Source: Clostridium beijerinckii
Lineage (GTDB): Bacteria > Bacillota > Clostridia > Clostridiales > Clostridiaceae
Assembly: GCF_036699995.1 (NCBI RefSeq)
Contig: NZ_CP144906.1
Coordinates: 3,421,001 to 3,485,000 of the forward strand
Direction of reading: 5' to 3'
DNA: 64,000 nucleotides
The notes beneath the pieces are model-generated. The model saw nothing but the letters and a program-made list of their open reading frames with translations. It did not search any database and was not told where the DNA came from. Position 1 is the first letter of the stretch, and each line of letters starts with the position of its first letter. A program made the position numbers and the translations under genes. Below are positions 46,410-55,494 of the stretch, in pieces.

Positions 46410-47666
46410 TCACAATATGCTGCTCATCATTGGATAATCTTCATGTGAACCAGTTCCCCCATTAATCGGTCTCACTCCTGAGTGTAGAAAAGTTGATCTA
46501 ATAACGCTTTCCTTACCATATTTATTCCTTAAATCATCTAAAGTTTGATCTAGTTTCCTTTGCTTTTCGTTTTTTTCATAGTCAAATAGATTCTCTTGAT
46601 AATATACATTGCTGCGAAGCTTAGTTACTCGTACTCCTAATTGTCTTATTTTTTCACCTTTCCAAGCTTCTTTAAATGCTTCTTTAATTCCCTCAAAGAT
46701 TTTAGTTGTTGAGTCTGTAAAGTCATTTAATGGCTTCTGATGAGAATAATAATTAAATTGATTAGTTTTAACGCTCACAACAACAAGACTACATAAACTA
46801 TTACTAGATCTAAGCCTCATAGCTACACTTTCTGTAAGAGATAATAATATTTTAAACGCTTCATCCATAGTCTCTACATCATAAGCAATAGTTGTTGAAT
46901 TTCCTATTCCTTTAACCTCTAAATAATTAGAATCCCTTACTTCTGAATTATCGATTCCATTAGCATATTCATATATAAGTTTCCCATGAGAATGCAATTT
47001 ACTTATTAATAAATTTACATCGGTATTTGCTAATTCCCCTATTGTATTAATATTTAATTTATGAAGTTTTGCTGCACTTGCACGACCAACCATAAACAAA
47101 TCCTCTACAGGTAAATTCCACATTTTTGTGTGCATTTCATGCTTAAATAAAGTGTGTATGCAGTTTTTAGGTTTAAAATCACTAGCCATCTTAGCAAGTA
47201 ATTTATTTGTTGAAATTCCAATATTGCAATTGAAACCTAACTCTTCACTTATTCTCATTTTTAATCTCATGGCTACTCTTTTATAATTCTCTTTTAAATG
47301 TGTACAATCCATAAAACATTCATCAATACTATATCTTTGAATCTTTGGAGAATATTCAGTAAGCAGTTCATATAGCGCATCACTTGATTTCACATACCAA
47401 TTATAATCTGGAGGATAAATCATGAGATTGTTGCATTTAAGCTTTGCTGAATATATTGGTTCTCCTGTTTTAATACCATACTTTTTTGCTGGTATCGAAG
47501 CAGCCAAAATTATTCCATGCCTATTTTCTTCACTACCTCCAATTACTGAAGGAACTTCACGTATATCAAGTTGACTTCCGTATTGCAAAAGCTTTACTGC
47601 AGTCCATGAAAGATATGCTGAATTCACATCAATATGAAAAATCAATTTATCTTCACTAAAATCCAT
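46410..47666 (-). CDS. Y-family translesion DNA polymerase (UvrX/UmuC/DinB-like)
   Basis: A 418-residue polymerase. Palm motifs: IFHIDVNSAYLSWTAV (first metal-binding Asp; here the usual F in D-x-N-x-F is A) and RYSIDECFMDCTHL (SIDE catalytic pair). The block NIGISTNKLLAKMASDFKPK follows, then thumb and little-finger domains. The start chosen is the ATG at 47666, 8 bases after GGAG. The frame stays open for 54 more codons upstream, but this part contains a -35/-10 promoter and two LexA boxes. It copies across damaged DNA during the SOS response. Confidence 0.92.
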   Translation of the reverse strand: MDFSEDKLIFHIDVNSAYLSWTAVKLLQYGSQLDIREVPSVIGGSEENRHGIILAASIPAKKYGIKTGEPIYSAKLKCNNLMIYPPDYNWYVKSSDALYELLTEYSPKIQRYSIDECFMDCTHLKENYKRVAMRLKMRISEELGFNCNIGISTNKLLAKMASDFKPKNCIHTLFKHEMHTKMWNLPVEDLFMVGRASAAKLHKLNINTIGELANTDVNLLISKLHSHGKLIYEYANGIDNSEVRDSNYLEVKGIGNSTTIAYDVETMDEAFKILLSLTESVAMRLRSSNSLCSLVVVSVKTNQFNYYSHQKPLNDFTDSTTKIFEGIKEAFKEAWKGEKIRQLGVRVTKLRSNVYYQENLFDYEKNEKQRKLDQTLDDLRNKYGKESVIRSTFLHSGVRPINGGTGSHEDYPMMSSIL

Positions 47667-47677
47667 AAAACCATCTC

Positions 47678-47729
47678 CAAACATATGTTCTTTTGAATAT
47701 ATTATATTGAACATACGTTCTCTTGTAAA
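47678..47729 (-). promoter_or_regulatory. SOS promoter with two LexA boxes
   Basis: On the minus strand, TTTACA (47724-47729) and TATAAT (47701-47706) are 17 bp apart. GAACGTATGTTC (plus 47709-47720) lies within the spacer. A second box, AGAACATATGTTTG (47678-47691), lies downstream, with centres 30 bp apart. Both fit the Gram-positive LexA consensus CGAACRNRYGTTYG. Confidence 0.85.
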
Positions 47730-48023
47730 GAAAATTTTTCTCTTACCCTTCCCAAACTTTCTTATATAATCATCTATTTCCTTTAAATTCATGTTTTTAG
47801 CTACAAAAAATATTGCTGTATAATGCAAATTATCGAAATAAAGTGGTAGAAAGTTTCTGATCTATATCGGAGTTATTCAAATATTTGTCCAAGTTATAAT
47901 TTTATTATTGTAACATGCATACATAAAAAACTTATTATTCCTTCTATGTAAAATAGCTGTATAAATGCTATAATATAATAATATATGTTCAAATATAAAA
48001 TATATTTTGAGGTGGTCATACAT

Positions 48024-48632
48024 TTGGAAACAGTAAAAGAAAAACTACTTATTTCCCTTAACTTTATTATTACAAATATTTTATGCAGCATATTCCAAAT
48101 ATTTGTGGTTGGAATTTTAGCAATTGCACAATTGCCTATTGAAATTCTTAGTTATCAAGTTATCGGTGGAATTTTAGGAGATTGGAAAATTGCATCAGAT
48201 ATTTCTCCTTTTGTTTCATACATAAGTATCGCTTTATTTTATGGTATTATATGGTTGGGATTTTGGCATATGCTAAGTAAGGCGTCTGAAGGCCATATAA
48301 AATACTTTTATTGGAAGCTTGCATTTTCAATAATTCCACTTTTAGTAATATTAAAATTTTTTGATCCAAGGCCTAATCATATGGCAATGATAGCTATTCC
48401 TAAAGAACCAATTTTTAGTTCACTTTTTACTTCAATAATACTGCTACCGATATATTCAATTCTAATTTACAAGTTTATTTTAAATCGTGAAGTAAATAAA
48501 ATTAAAATTATGATTTTCGTATCTCTTGTAACCTTCTTTGTTGGTGCTTTAATATTCTATGGAAGCTTAAACTATATGGATGTGATTTATAGTTTCTTTA
48601 ACTATAAATCACATCCTAAAGAAAAAATCTAG
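48024..48632 (+). CDS. Hypothetical integral membrane protein
   Basis: A 202-residue membrane protein with five helices (ITNILCSIFQIFVVGILAIA, then about 70-90, 105-120, 140-160 and 170-190). The start chosen is the TTG at 48024, since GAGGTGG lies 8 bases upstream; an in-frame ATG 13 codons earlier has no site. The last 17 codons are spanned by a perfect 17-bp hairpin. The family is not recognised. It stands alone. Confidence 0.65.
   Translation: METVKEKLLISLNFIITNILCSIFQIFVVGILAIAQLPIEILSYQVIGGILGDWKIASDISPFVSYISIALFYGIIWLGFWHMLSKASEGHIKYFYWKLAFSIIPLLVILKFFDPRPNHMAMIAIPKEPIFSSLFTSIILLPIYSILIYKFILNREVNKIKIMIFVSLVTFFVGALIFYGSLNYMDVIYSFFNYKSHPKEKI
48578..48616 (+). terminator. Terminator-like hairpin inside the 3' end of a coding region
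   Basis: GGATGTGATTTATAGTT (48578-48594) pairs perfectly with AACTATAAATCACATCC (48600-48616), with a 5-base loop. It encodes the residues around DVIYSFFNYKSHP near the C-terminus of the membrane protein, and the stop follows 14 bases later. Confidence 0.6.
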
Positions 48633-48676
48633 ATACATGAACTTAATACTCTCCCGAATTTAGCTTTACCCTTTAG

Positions 48677-48840
48677 AATATTAAAAACGGAATCTTAAAA
48701 TCTGATGATAAATTACCTCTTCAAAAGGAACTTGCTGATTACCTAGATGTTAACAGACACTCTTAGATCCATCTAAAGCAATGAATTTAATTGAAATTGA
48801 GCAAAATAATAGGGTTTTGAAACTTAAGGACAAGTTCTAA
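48677..48840 (+). pseudogene. Remnant of a GntR-type (winged helix) regulator
   Basis: The plus strand reads IKNGILKSDDKLPLQKELAD, then YLDVNRHS and a stop, continuing in another frame as IHLKAMNLIEIEQN. This matches the GntR winged-helix pattern (I-x-x-G-x-L-x-x-G-D-x-L-P-S-x-R-x-L-A). Only about 50 residues remain. Confidence 0.65.
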
Positions 48841-48849
48841 AACCCTATT
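48808..48849. terminator. Terminator of the helicase operon
   Basis: AATAGGGTTTTGAAACTT (48808-48825) pairs, with a 2-base mismatch, with AAGTTCTAAAACCCTATT (48832-48849). It lies 50 bases past the UvrD-like stop. Confidence 0.75.
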
Positions 48850-48898
48850 TGTTTACAGTTTGAAATGCCATATAAATGCATTTTCCTGTTATATATAT

Positions 48899-50974
48899 TT
48901 ACAAAAATTCCAACTCACTAAAAGCCTTCACAAATTCTTTTACTCCATAATTTTCAAATTCCACTTCAATCATCATATCATCTTCTTTTAGGACTTTTCC
49001 TGTTCCGTATTTCTTGTGGCTTACCTTTTTAGTTGTTGTCTCATTTATTTCTTCAACTACTGGTAATTCCACTTCTTCAGTAACCGAAACTTCTTCTTTC
49101 TTTCCTTGAGCCTTTGCTTCTTGAATTTGTTTTTTAAGTTCTTGAAGATTTACATTATTATTTTTAACCTTATCATCTTGGATTAATTTCTCTGGAATCA
49201 TATGAATATATCTACTTTCTCCAGGGGCTGCCTTTTGATAATCTGGATTTGTATAATAAGACAACTCTAAGTAATCTTTTGCCCTTGTAATTCCAACAAA
49301 AAATAATCTTTGTTCCTCTTCTTCCTCCATATCCCTTGTATGAAGTGGAATTAGCCCATAATTAACTCCTGTAATAAACACATAGGAAAATTCCAATCCT
49401 TTAGAGGCATGTAATGTCATAAGCTTAACGGAATCTATATCGCTATTTATATCTTTCTTTAAAATATTTACCCCATATAAAGCTGATGAATTTATAAACT
49501 CTCTGAGTCCATCTAAAAAAGGAATTTGTTTTTCTTTCACATATTCTATGATTATATCAAGCAAAGCATTTATAGCTTCTTTATCATCTATATATGTAGC
49601 TGAAGTTGGCTTTATATATTTATCAAATTCAAAATAATTATAAATCTCTTCTGCCATCTTAATTTCAGAACATTTACTAATAAATTCATGCATCTTTTCT
49701 AGTAGTTCTGATTTAATTATGTTCTGCTCTTTAACTATTTTTCTTGCGGTCTTTTCTGTCATTTTCTCTCCATATTCTTTATTGCTAAGAACATAAATTG
49801 CAGATGAAAAATCATTAGGATTTACGCAAAAGCGAAATAGTTTAATAATCCAATTTAGCACTGGACTGTCACTTATGGTTTTCTTCATTGATACTTCAAA
49901 AGGAATATCATTTTTTAAAAACACATCTTCAAAGACCTGAGACTGGTTTTGCAGTCTATAAAAAATTGCAATTTCCTTATAAGGCACACCTGATTTATGT
50001 ATTTCCTTGATCTTATCTGCCAAATAACATGCTTCATTAAAAGGATTATAATGATTTTTAACTATGATTTTATTTTCAGTTTCTCTAGCACCCATTAAGC
50101 GGCTTCCATTTTGCTGAAAACATCTTGCAGCTTCTAAAATAGCATTACTTGAACGATAATTTATTGGAAGAGAAAGCTCCTTTGCATTATATTTATGCTT
50201 TAAGGTATAAACCACATTTAAAGAACTTCCACGCCAGCTGTAAATAACCTGATTTGGATCACCAACTGCAAATAATTTAGTATTTTCACCTTTTAACTTA
50301 TCAATAAAATCAAGCTGTATTTTATCGCTGTCTTGAACCTCATCGATAATAATCCATTTTGGTTCTATTTTATGCTCACCTAATAATAAATTTGCATTTT
50401 GCAATATATCTGAAAAGGACATCTTATTTTGTTTTATCTTCTCTTCCTTTAGTAGCTCTACAAGCTTAAAGATATCATCATCATAAGGCGAAATCTTTTC
50501 CTCTTCCTTCTCAATAACCATAGCTTGCTCAAGTCTCTTTTTTAAACGGTTCTTATATTTGATCTTGAGCTTTTCTTCTTGGATTATCTGCAAGGCAATG
50601 TCTAATTCCTCATCTGGCTCTATTACTAAAAAGTCTTTTTCATATCTTATTTTTTCAATTGGCAATACTTCTTTAAGTAGATTAAGAGCAACACTATGAA
50701 AGGTTCCAAAGCCCTCTAATTCCTCTGATTTTATACTCTCATCAGAAGCCATTAATCTTTCTTTAATTTCATTTGCAGCTTTATTAGTAAAAGTTAATAC
50801 AATCATATCTTTATAACTGATATTTTTTGCATAATGAAGATACACAATTTTTGAAATCAAAACTGTTGTTTTTCCACTTCCAACATTTGCATTTACAACA
50901 CATGCATCACTTTCATCAAGTACTGCTTCTCTTTGATATTCATTTAATCTTTCTAGCTCTTTTTCATAATGCAT
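48899..50974 (-). CDS. UvrD/PcrA-like superfamily 1 DNA helicase
   Basis: A 691-residue helicase. Motif I is ANVGSGKTTVLISKI (about 28-42), motif Ia VLTFTNKAANEIKER, motif II IIDEVQDSD, motif III AVGDPNQVIYSWRGS, motif IV-V LMTLHASKGLEF and motif VI FVGITRAKDYL. The C-terminal 45 residues (KKVSHKKYGTGKVLKEDDMM and following) resemble the Tudor-like RNA polymerase-binding domain of PcrA. It starts 9 bases after the upstream helicase gene, so both form an operon. It is shorter than a full PcrA and probably a paralogue used in repair. Confidence 0.9.
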   Translation of the reverse strand: MHYEKELERLNEYQREAVLDESDACVVNANVGSGKTTVLISKIVYLHYAKNISYKDMIVLTFTNKAANEIKERLMASDESIKSEELEGFGTFHSVALNLLKEVLPIEKIRYEKDFLVIEPDEELDIALQIIQEEKLKIKYKNRLKKRLEQAMVIEKEEEKISPYDDDIFKLVELLKEEKIKQNKMSFSDILQNANLLLGEHKIEPKWIIIDEVQDSDKIQLDFIDKLKGENTKLFAVGDPNQVIYSWRGSSLNVVYTLKHKYNAKELSLPINYRSSNAILEAARCFQQNGSRLMGARETENKIIVKNHYNPFNEACYLADKIKEIHKSGVPYKEIAIFYRLQNQSQVFEDVFLKNDIPFEVSMKKTISDSPVLNWIIKLFRFCVNPNDFSSAIYVLSNKEYGEKMTEKTARKIVKEQNIIKSELLEKMHEFISKCSEIKMAEEIYNYFEFDKYIKPTSATYIDDKEAINALLDIIIEYVKEKQIPFLDGLREFINSSALYGVNILKKDINSDIDSVKLMTLHASKGLEFSYVFITGVNYGLIPLHTRDMEEEEEQRLFFVGITRAKDYLELSYYTNPDYQKAAPGESRYIHMIPEKLIQDDKVKNNNVNLQELKKQIQEAKAQGKKEEVSVTEEVELPVVEEINETTTKKVSHKKYGTGKVLKEDDMMIEVEFENYGVKEFVKAFSELEFL

Positions 50975-50983
50975 GTTATTCTC

Positions 50984-53647
50984 CTATTCTGTAAGATCTT
51001 CATATCTTCTTTGTAATTTACTTTTTACATTATTTCTATCTTTATCTATCTCTTCAAGTCTGACACTTAATTCAATTCCCATTGGAGCATCTGTATGGAA
51101 AGAAATAATATTTATTATGCTCTTTTTATTACTTTCTTCCATTACCCATTCTCTATAAAATGCATTGTTTAAAACTAAAATTAAAGTACGATTATCTATT
51201 TCCACCTTAGGGATTGTACTTAAAAATTTTGCAAATGCATCTCCATTCTCCTGCATATACTCACAGAATTCTTTCCATTTTTCCTGTAATTCATTAAACT
51301 TAAATGCTTTCTTAATAAAGGTTGCTGGAGCATATTGTGCTAACTTAATATCCTTTGGTGCCTCTATTTCCTCTAATAAATTCTTAAGCCCCCATAGAAC
51401 CATAGCTTTATTTAATTGATAATCTCCAATACATGCAGCGCAGCCATTATCACATGTACATCCGCCTACCATCTTGATTGCATTTTCAATAATCTTTGCA
51501 GTTAAATCAAATACTTTCTCAGAATAGCCAAGTCCACCTACGTATTTATCATAAATAAACATATAAACTTCGCTATCATAATTTTGACTTATTTCTATTG
51601 CATTGTTAGACATTACAACACCTATGTCTTCTTGTTCTGTCATTGTAGCCATCATTGCTGCATTTTTAATTGCATAACATATACCTTCAAAATGATTATT
51701 TCTTATAAAGTTTCCATTTTGACTTTCTTGAAGGAGCCTTCTATATACAGTAACAACATTGTCAGGAATCTTTATCCAAGTGCTTTCTGTATCATAATCC
51801 TTTGATAATGGCTTTTCTAACTGTTCAAAGCCTAAATTCTGATGATTATGGAATTGCAGCTTTTTATACATATAAACTATCTCATCAACATTTACATCTC
51901 CAAAAGTCACTTTAGTACGCTCATATTCCATATCCTTGCTGCCTTGAATTATCCTTATATTTGTTGTGCCTCCTGGCATTGTATAGTAATTTCCATTAAA
52001 GGGAATGGCAAAAGCAGTTCTGCTTTCTAAATCAAGCTTTACAACCTGATATTGAACTCCATCATGCATATAAATTGCTCCATTATGAATTTCACGAAAA
52101 GCCTGCATTTCATCCATTTCTGTAATTTCTTTATTGTTATCTTTATTTATAAGTTTGTACCTTGCTTTATCAATATTTCTTAAGCTAAAATCCCCTGCTG
52201 GAAATGAATTACCACACCATGCAAACTTTCCACTTTGATTTGTTAATTCACTTGCTCTGATTAAAACAGGAATTGTTTCGCCTAAATCTGGGAAAATTGA
52301 AATATCATCTAAAGTTAATGGTATTTCAGCAGCTGCAGCACGTATATGTGCAAGTTCTATTAAAAGGTTATTCTTATCAATTACTGCATTTTCACTTCCA
52401 CTTTCAAAAAGCCAGTCTGGATTAATTGCTATGTATTGATCAAAAGGCAGATTATCAAGGATTAAATAATTAGTACTTTCTTTTCCGTTTCTACCTGCTC
52501 TTCCACTCTGCTGCCAAAAAGACGCTCTAGTTCCTGGGTACCCTACAATTACTGTTGTATCAATTTTACCAATATCTATTCCAAGCTCTAAAGCATTTGT
52601 TGATACTAAACCTCGCAGAACTCCAGTAATCATTTTATTTTCAATTTCTTTACGCTCAAGTGGAGTATATCCTCCCCTGTATCCAGATATTTTGTCTTTT
52701 AAAGAAGCTCCAAAAAAATTTTCCGTCTCTAGTTTATCTCTTGCTTCTTTTAATACAACCTCAACATTTCTTCTTGATTTTGCAAAGGCAATAAAACTAT
52801 TATCATTTTCCACTAAATCAGGTATTAAATCAGCAGCTACTGAAGTTGATTGCACCTGCCCATAATATTTTTTGTCATGGCCCATAATCTTTGGTGGTTG
52901 CACAAGCTTATAATTTTTCTTTGGAGCTGGTGAACCATCTATGCAAACCTCAAGAAATTTATGTCCACAGATCTCTTCTGCAAGTTCAACTGGGTTTGCT
53001 ATAGTTGCTGAACTGCATAGATACTGAGGAGAAGAATTATAATATCTGCACACCCTGCCAAGCCTTCTAAATACATTTGCAAGATGTGAACCAAAAGCAC
53101 CTCTATAAGTATGAAGTTCATCAATTACGATATATTTTAAATTAGAAAAGATAAAGTCAAAACCAAATTTACTGTGATTAGGTAAAAATGCAGCATTTAT
53201 CATTTCAGGATTAGTTAAAATAATATTAGCATTTTTTCTAATTCTGCTTCGTTCATTTACAGGAGTATCCCCATCATAAACTCCTGCTGAAATCCTGTTA
53301 GACCCGAAATATTCTAAGTAAGGCAAAATTGCACGATACTGATCACTTGCAAGGGCCTTTGTAGGATATATAAAAATTGCTCTTGCCAAAGGATTTGATA
53401 GAATTTCTTGAATAACTGGCATCAAAAAACTAAGAGTTTTTCCACTTGCTGTAGAAGTTGTTATTACAATGTTATTCCTATCCATTGCTTTTTCAAACAT
53501 TTCTGCTTGATGACTATACAGCTTATCGATCCCATTTTGAGACAAATACCCACATAATTCCTCTGATAAATTACTTGGGTAATCAACATAAGCTGCTTCT
53601 CTTTTAGGCATTGTTTTATTATATATAATTAAATCGCTTATATTCAT
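50984..53647 (-). CDS. MrfA/YprA-like DEAD/DEAH helicase with C-terminal DUF1998 zinc domain
   Basis: An 887-residue superfamily 2 helicase. Walker A is TTSTASGKTLSFLMP (about 60), motif II is VIDELHTYRGAFGSH, motif III LCSSATIANP and motif VI QQSGRAGRNG. Near residue 735 the cysteine cluster GGCTCDNGCAACIGD marks the DUF1998 domain of MrfA, the mitomycin-repair helicase of B. subtilis. A C-terminal extension of about 100 residues makes it longer than YprA (749 residues). The usual exonuclease partner MrfB is not next to it; a UvrD-like helicase is. The likely role is DNA repair. Confidence 0.9.
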   Translation of the reverse strand: MNISDLIIYNKTMPKREAAYVDYPSNLSEELCGYLSQNGIDKLYSHQAEMFEKAMDRNNIVITTSTASGKTLSFLMPVIQEILSNPLARAIFIYPTKALASDQYRAILPYLEYFGSNRISAGVYDGDTPVNERSRIRKNANIILTNPEMINAAFLPNHSKFGFDFIFSNLKYIVIDELHTYRGAFGSHLANVFRRLGRVCRYYNSSPQYLCSSATIANPVELAEEICGHKFLEVCIDGSPAPKKNYKLVQPPKIMGHDKKYYGQVQSTSVAADLIPDLVENDNSFIAFAKSRRNVEVVLKEARDKLETENFFGASLKDKISGYRGGYTPLERKEIENKMITGVLRGLVSTNALELGIDIGKIDTTVIVGYPGTRASFWQQSGRAGRNGKESTNYLILDNLPFDQYIAINPDWLFESGSENAVIDKNNLLIELAHIRAAAAEIPLTLDDISIFPDLGETIPVLIRASELTNQSGKFAWCGNSFPAGDFSLRNIDKARYKLINKDNNKEITEMDEMQAFREIHNGAIYMHDGVQYQVVKLDLESRTAFAIPFNGNYYTMPGGTTNIRIIQGSKDMEYERTKVTFGDVNVDEIVYMYKKLQFHNHQNLGFEQLEKPLSKDYDTESTWIKIPDNVVTVYRRLLQESQNGNFIRNNHFEGICYAIKNAAMMATMTEQEDIGVVMSNNAIEISQNYDSEVYMFIYDKYVGGLGYSEKVFDLTAKIIENAIKMVGGCTCDNGCAACIGDYQLNKAMVLWGLKNLLEEIEAPKDIKLAQYAPATFIKKAFKFNELQEKWKEFCEYMQENGDAFAKFLSTIPKVEIDNRTLILVLNNAFYREWVMEESNKKSIINIISFHTDAPMGIELSVRLEEIDKDRNNVKSKLQRRYEDLTE

Positions 53648-53699
53648 TAAATATTGCTCCTATTCTCTTAAGTTACAATCAAAAACAAAATTCCAACTC

Positions 53700-54033
53700 T
53701 AATCTATACTTATGCGTATAACTCGCCGAAATAAGGATTATGCTGTTGTTCCAGTTTCTAAGGAATTATGATGGATGATTCTAAGAGTACAAGTTGCATC
53801 CAAGATGCTAGCCTCAAAGAACAAGCGCTCACAGAGAAAGTTCTGCTTACCAAATGTAAAATTTGGAGCATCACTTTTTGAACTAGCACATTTGGAACAA
53901 CTTTTACTCTAATAATCAGAACCATCAAATTCCTAATGAAACACTTCACAAAAGCATAATTCTTATTTCTAGTTGAGATATATTTCATAGTATAAATCTA
54001 GCTTATAATTGCTTTATCTATATTCTGCAACAT
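53700..54033. repeat. Long palindromic (MITE-like) element, family B, copy 3, with central insertion
   Basis: The flanks TAATCTATACTTATGCGT and TTTCATAGTATAAATCTAGC, and the arms around GATTCTAAGAGTACAAGTTG and AACAACTTTTACTCTAATAATC, match copies 1 and 2. The central loop is about 45 bp longer, carrying GCTCACAGAGAAAGTTCTGC and CCAAATGTAAAATTTGG. It lies directly upstream of the helicase operon. Confidence 0.8.
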
Positions 54034-54140
54034 AGTTAATTGTTTTCTCATATGTCTAAATTCCTTTATAATTATATACCAAAGTTATTAATAATTATAT
54101 CTTAATGTGCTAGGAGAAAATAATTTAGATAACACCTAAA

Positions 54141-54179
54141 AAAGGTAATAAACATTAAAATTAGATGTTTATTACCTTT
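54141..54179. terminator. Orphan hairpin with T-rich tail
   Basis: AAAGGTAATAAACAT (54141-54155) pairs with ATGTTTATTACCTTT (54165-54179). No recognisable gene ends nearby. Confidence 0.55.
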
Positions 54180-54510
54180 ATTTAAATAGATGAATTCATG
54201 GCTTTATTATGTTAATAAGTTTTTTATAAGTTTGTGATTAGATGCTTTGCTAAAGGCTCTTTTGCTTTTCTTAAATCTGACTACTAATAATCTACAAACA
54301 TATGCCTGCAAAAACTGTTAGTCAAAAATTCTAAAGCGGAGATTCATTCGTAATATCGCAAAAAAGAGGTTGTGAGAAATTATTTTTAGAATAAAAATCC
54401 AAGAAGGTATATAGCTACTCTGATTGTCTAAATATACATGAAATGTTTTAGGTTTTCCTTATTACATTTGTTAGAGGATATTAACTTTCTTATGAAATGT
54501 ATTTGAATAT
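54180..54510. other. Intergenic DNA without recognisable gene
   Basis: Both strands are full of stops and no similarity was recognised. It lies between two terminator-like hairpins, as if a small gene had decayed. Confidence 0.5.
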
Positions 54511-54550
54511 AAAGAAGGTAGGAATCTTTTAATGGATTCCCACCTTCTTT
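54511..54550. terminator. Terminator downstream of the YkvA-like gene
   Basis: AAAGAAGGTAGGAATC (54511-54526) pairs, with one mismatch, with GATTCCCACCTTCTTT (54535-54550). It lies about 160 bases past the stop at 54708. Confidence 0.65.
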
Positions 54551-54707
54551 AATGTTGAGTTGATAAAAGTTCCTATAATTAGATAGGGTTCTTATACTAA
54601 TAAATCATAACTTTATATATTGCATTTTTTATCCATTACTAAATATAGTGTTTTTATTCTACACCAGTGGTATTCAGTTATAATTTCTCTTCATATAAAT
54701 AATTTAT

Positions 54708-55097
54708 CTAATTTTTATTTACTCTATTATCTACATCATCTAATAAACTTTCATCATATTCTCCAAACCAATCTTTCAACTTATTTCTTGCCTTTTGTTT
54801 TACCTCTTCGTCAATAAACATAGCTACTGCTCCAATTGCTAAGGCTAGTGCACCTAAGTCATCTGTATAGCCAACCACTGGTGTTAAATCCGGAATTGCA
54901 TCCAATGGTGAAATAAAATATGTTAACGCACTAATTATTGTCGCCTTTGCCCATCCTGGTGTTAAAGGTTTTTGTAAAGTGTAAAATAAAAGTAGTCCTG
55001 CATAAATCACATTTATTCCTGCTTTTTGTGCTACATTGATTATTTTGTCAAAAAATGACCCCTCTGAATATTCATTTAATTCTTCTTTTTTCTCCAT
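54708..55097 (-). CDS. YkvA family (DUF1232) membrane protein
   Basis: A 129-residue protein. The DUF1232 signature is seen as YFISPLDAIPDLTPVVGYTD, then DLGALALAIGAV, in the middle, with hydrophobic segments on both sides and a charged C-terminal tail (VKQKARNKLKDWFG). The function of the family is unknown. GGAGG precedes the ATG. Confidence 0.88.
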   Translation of the reverse strand: MEKKEELNEYSEGSFFDKIINVAQKAGINVIYAGLLLFYTLQKPLTPGWAKATIISALTYFISPLDAIPDLTPVVGYTDDLGALALAIGAVAMFIDEEVKQKARNKLKDWFGEYDESLLDDVDNRVNKN

Positions 55098-55494
55098 AAC
55101 TTCCTCCTATATTAATATTAATCTATACTTGTATTATCAGTTAAGCCGTGCCTATTCGTTAAAACTCCTAAAGCAAGGACAATTCTGAGCATATTCTATT
55201 GGCTCTGCTATTATATCTCTCTTCTATGCGTACAGGTATTTGAGTGCTTTTTTATGAATAATCCTATTTTATTTCTTATTGGAACTACTATATAAAATAA
55301 CAGAAACACGATTCCAATTATAATTGTAATTATATCAATTCCTTTCGTGATGTCTAAATTCTAAAGAAGAACAACCTAAAAATATACAAAAATTAATTTG
55401 CAGCTCCGCTGATCTTTTCTATGATGAGTATACAGAGAGTTATAATCTATTTATCAGAAAAATATTTGTAACAATCTTGCTCCTTAATCTTAAG
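55098..55494. other. Intergenic DNA downstream of the dynamin operon
   Basis: No terminator or known element was found. The minus strand at about 55208-55360 has an open frame with a hydrophobic stretch (IITIIIGIVFLLFYIVVPI) but no usable start codon. Confidence 0.4.

Noticed and set aside
55208..55360. Small hydrophobic open frame on the minus strand
   Set aside because: It has no ATG, GTG or TTG start in frame after the preceding stop.
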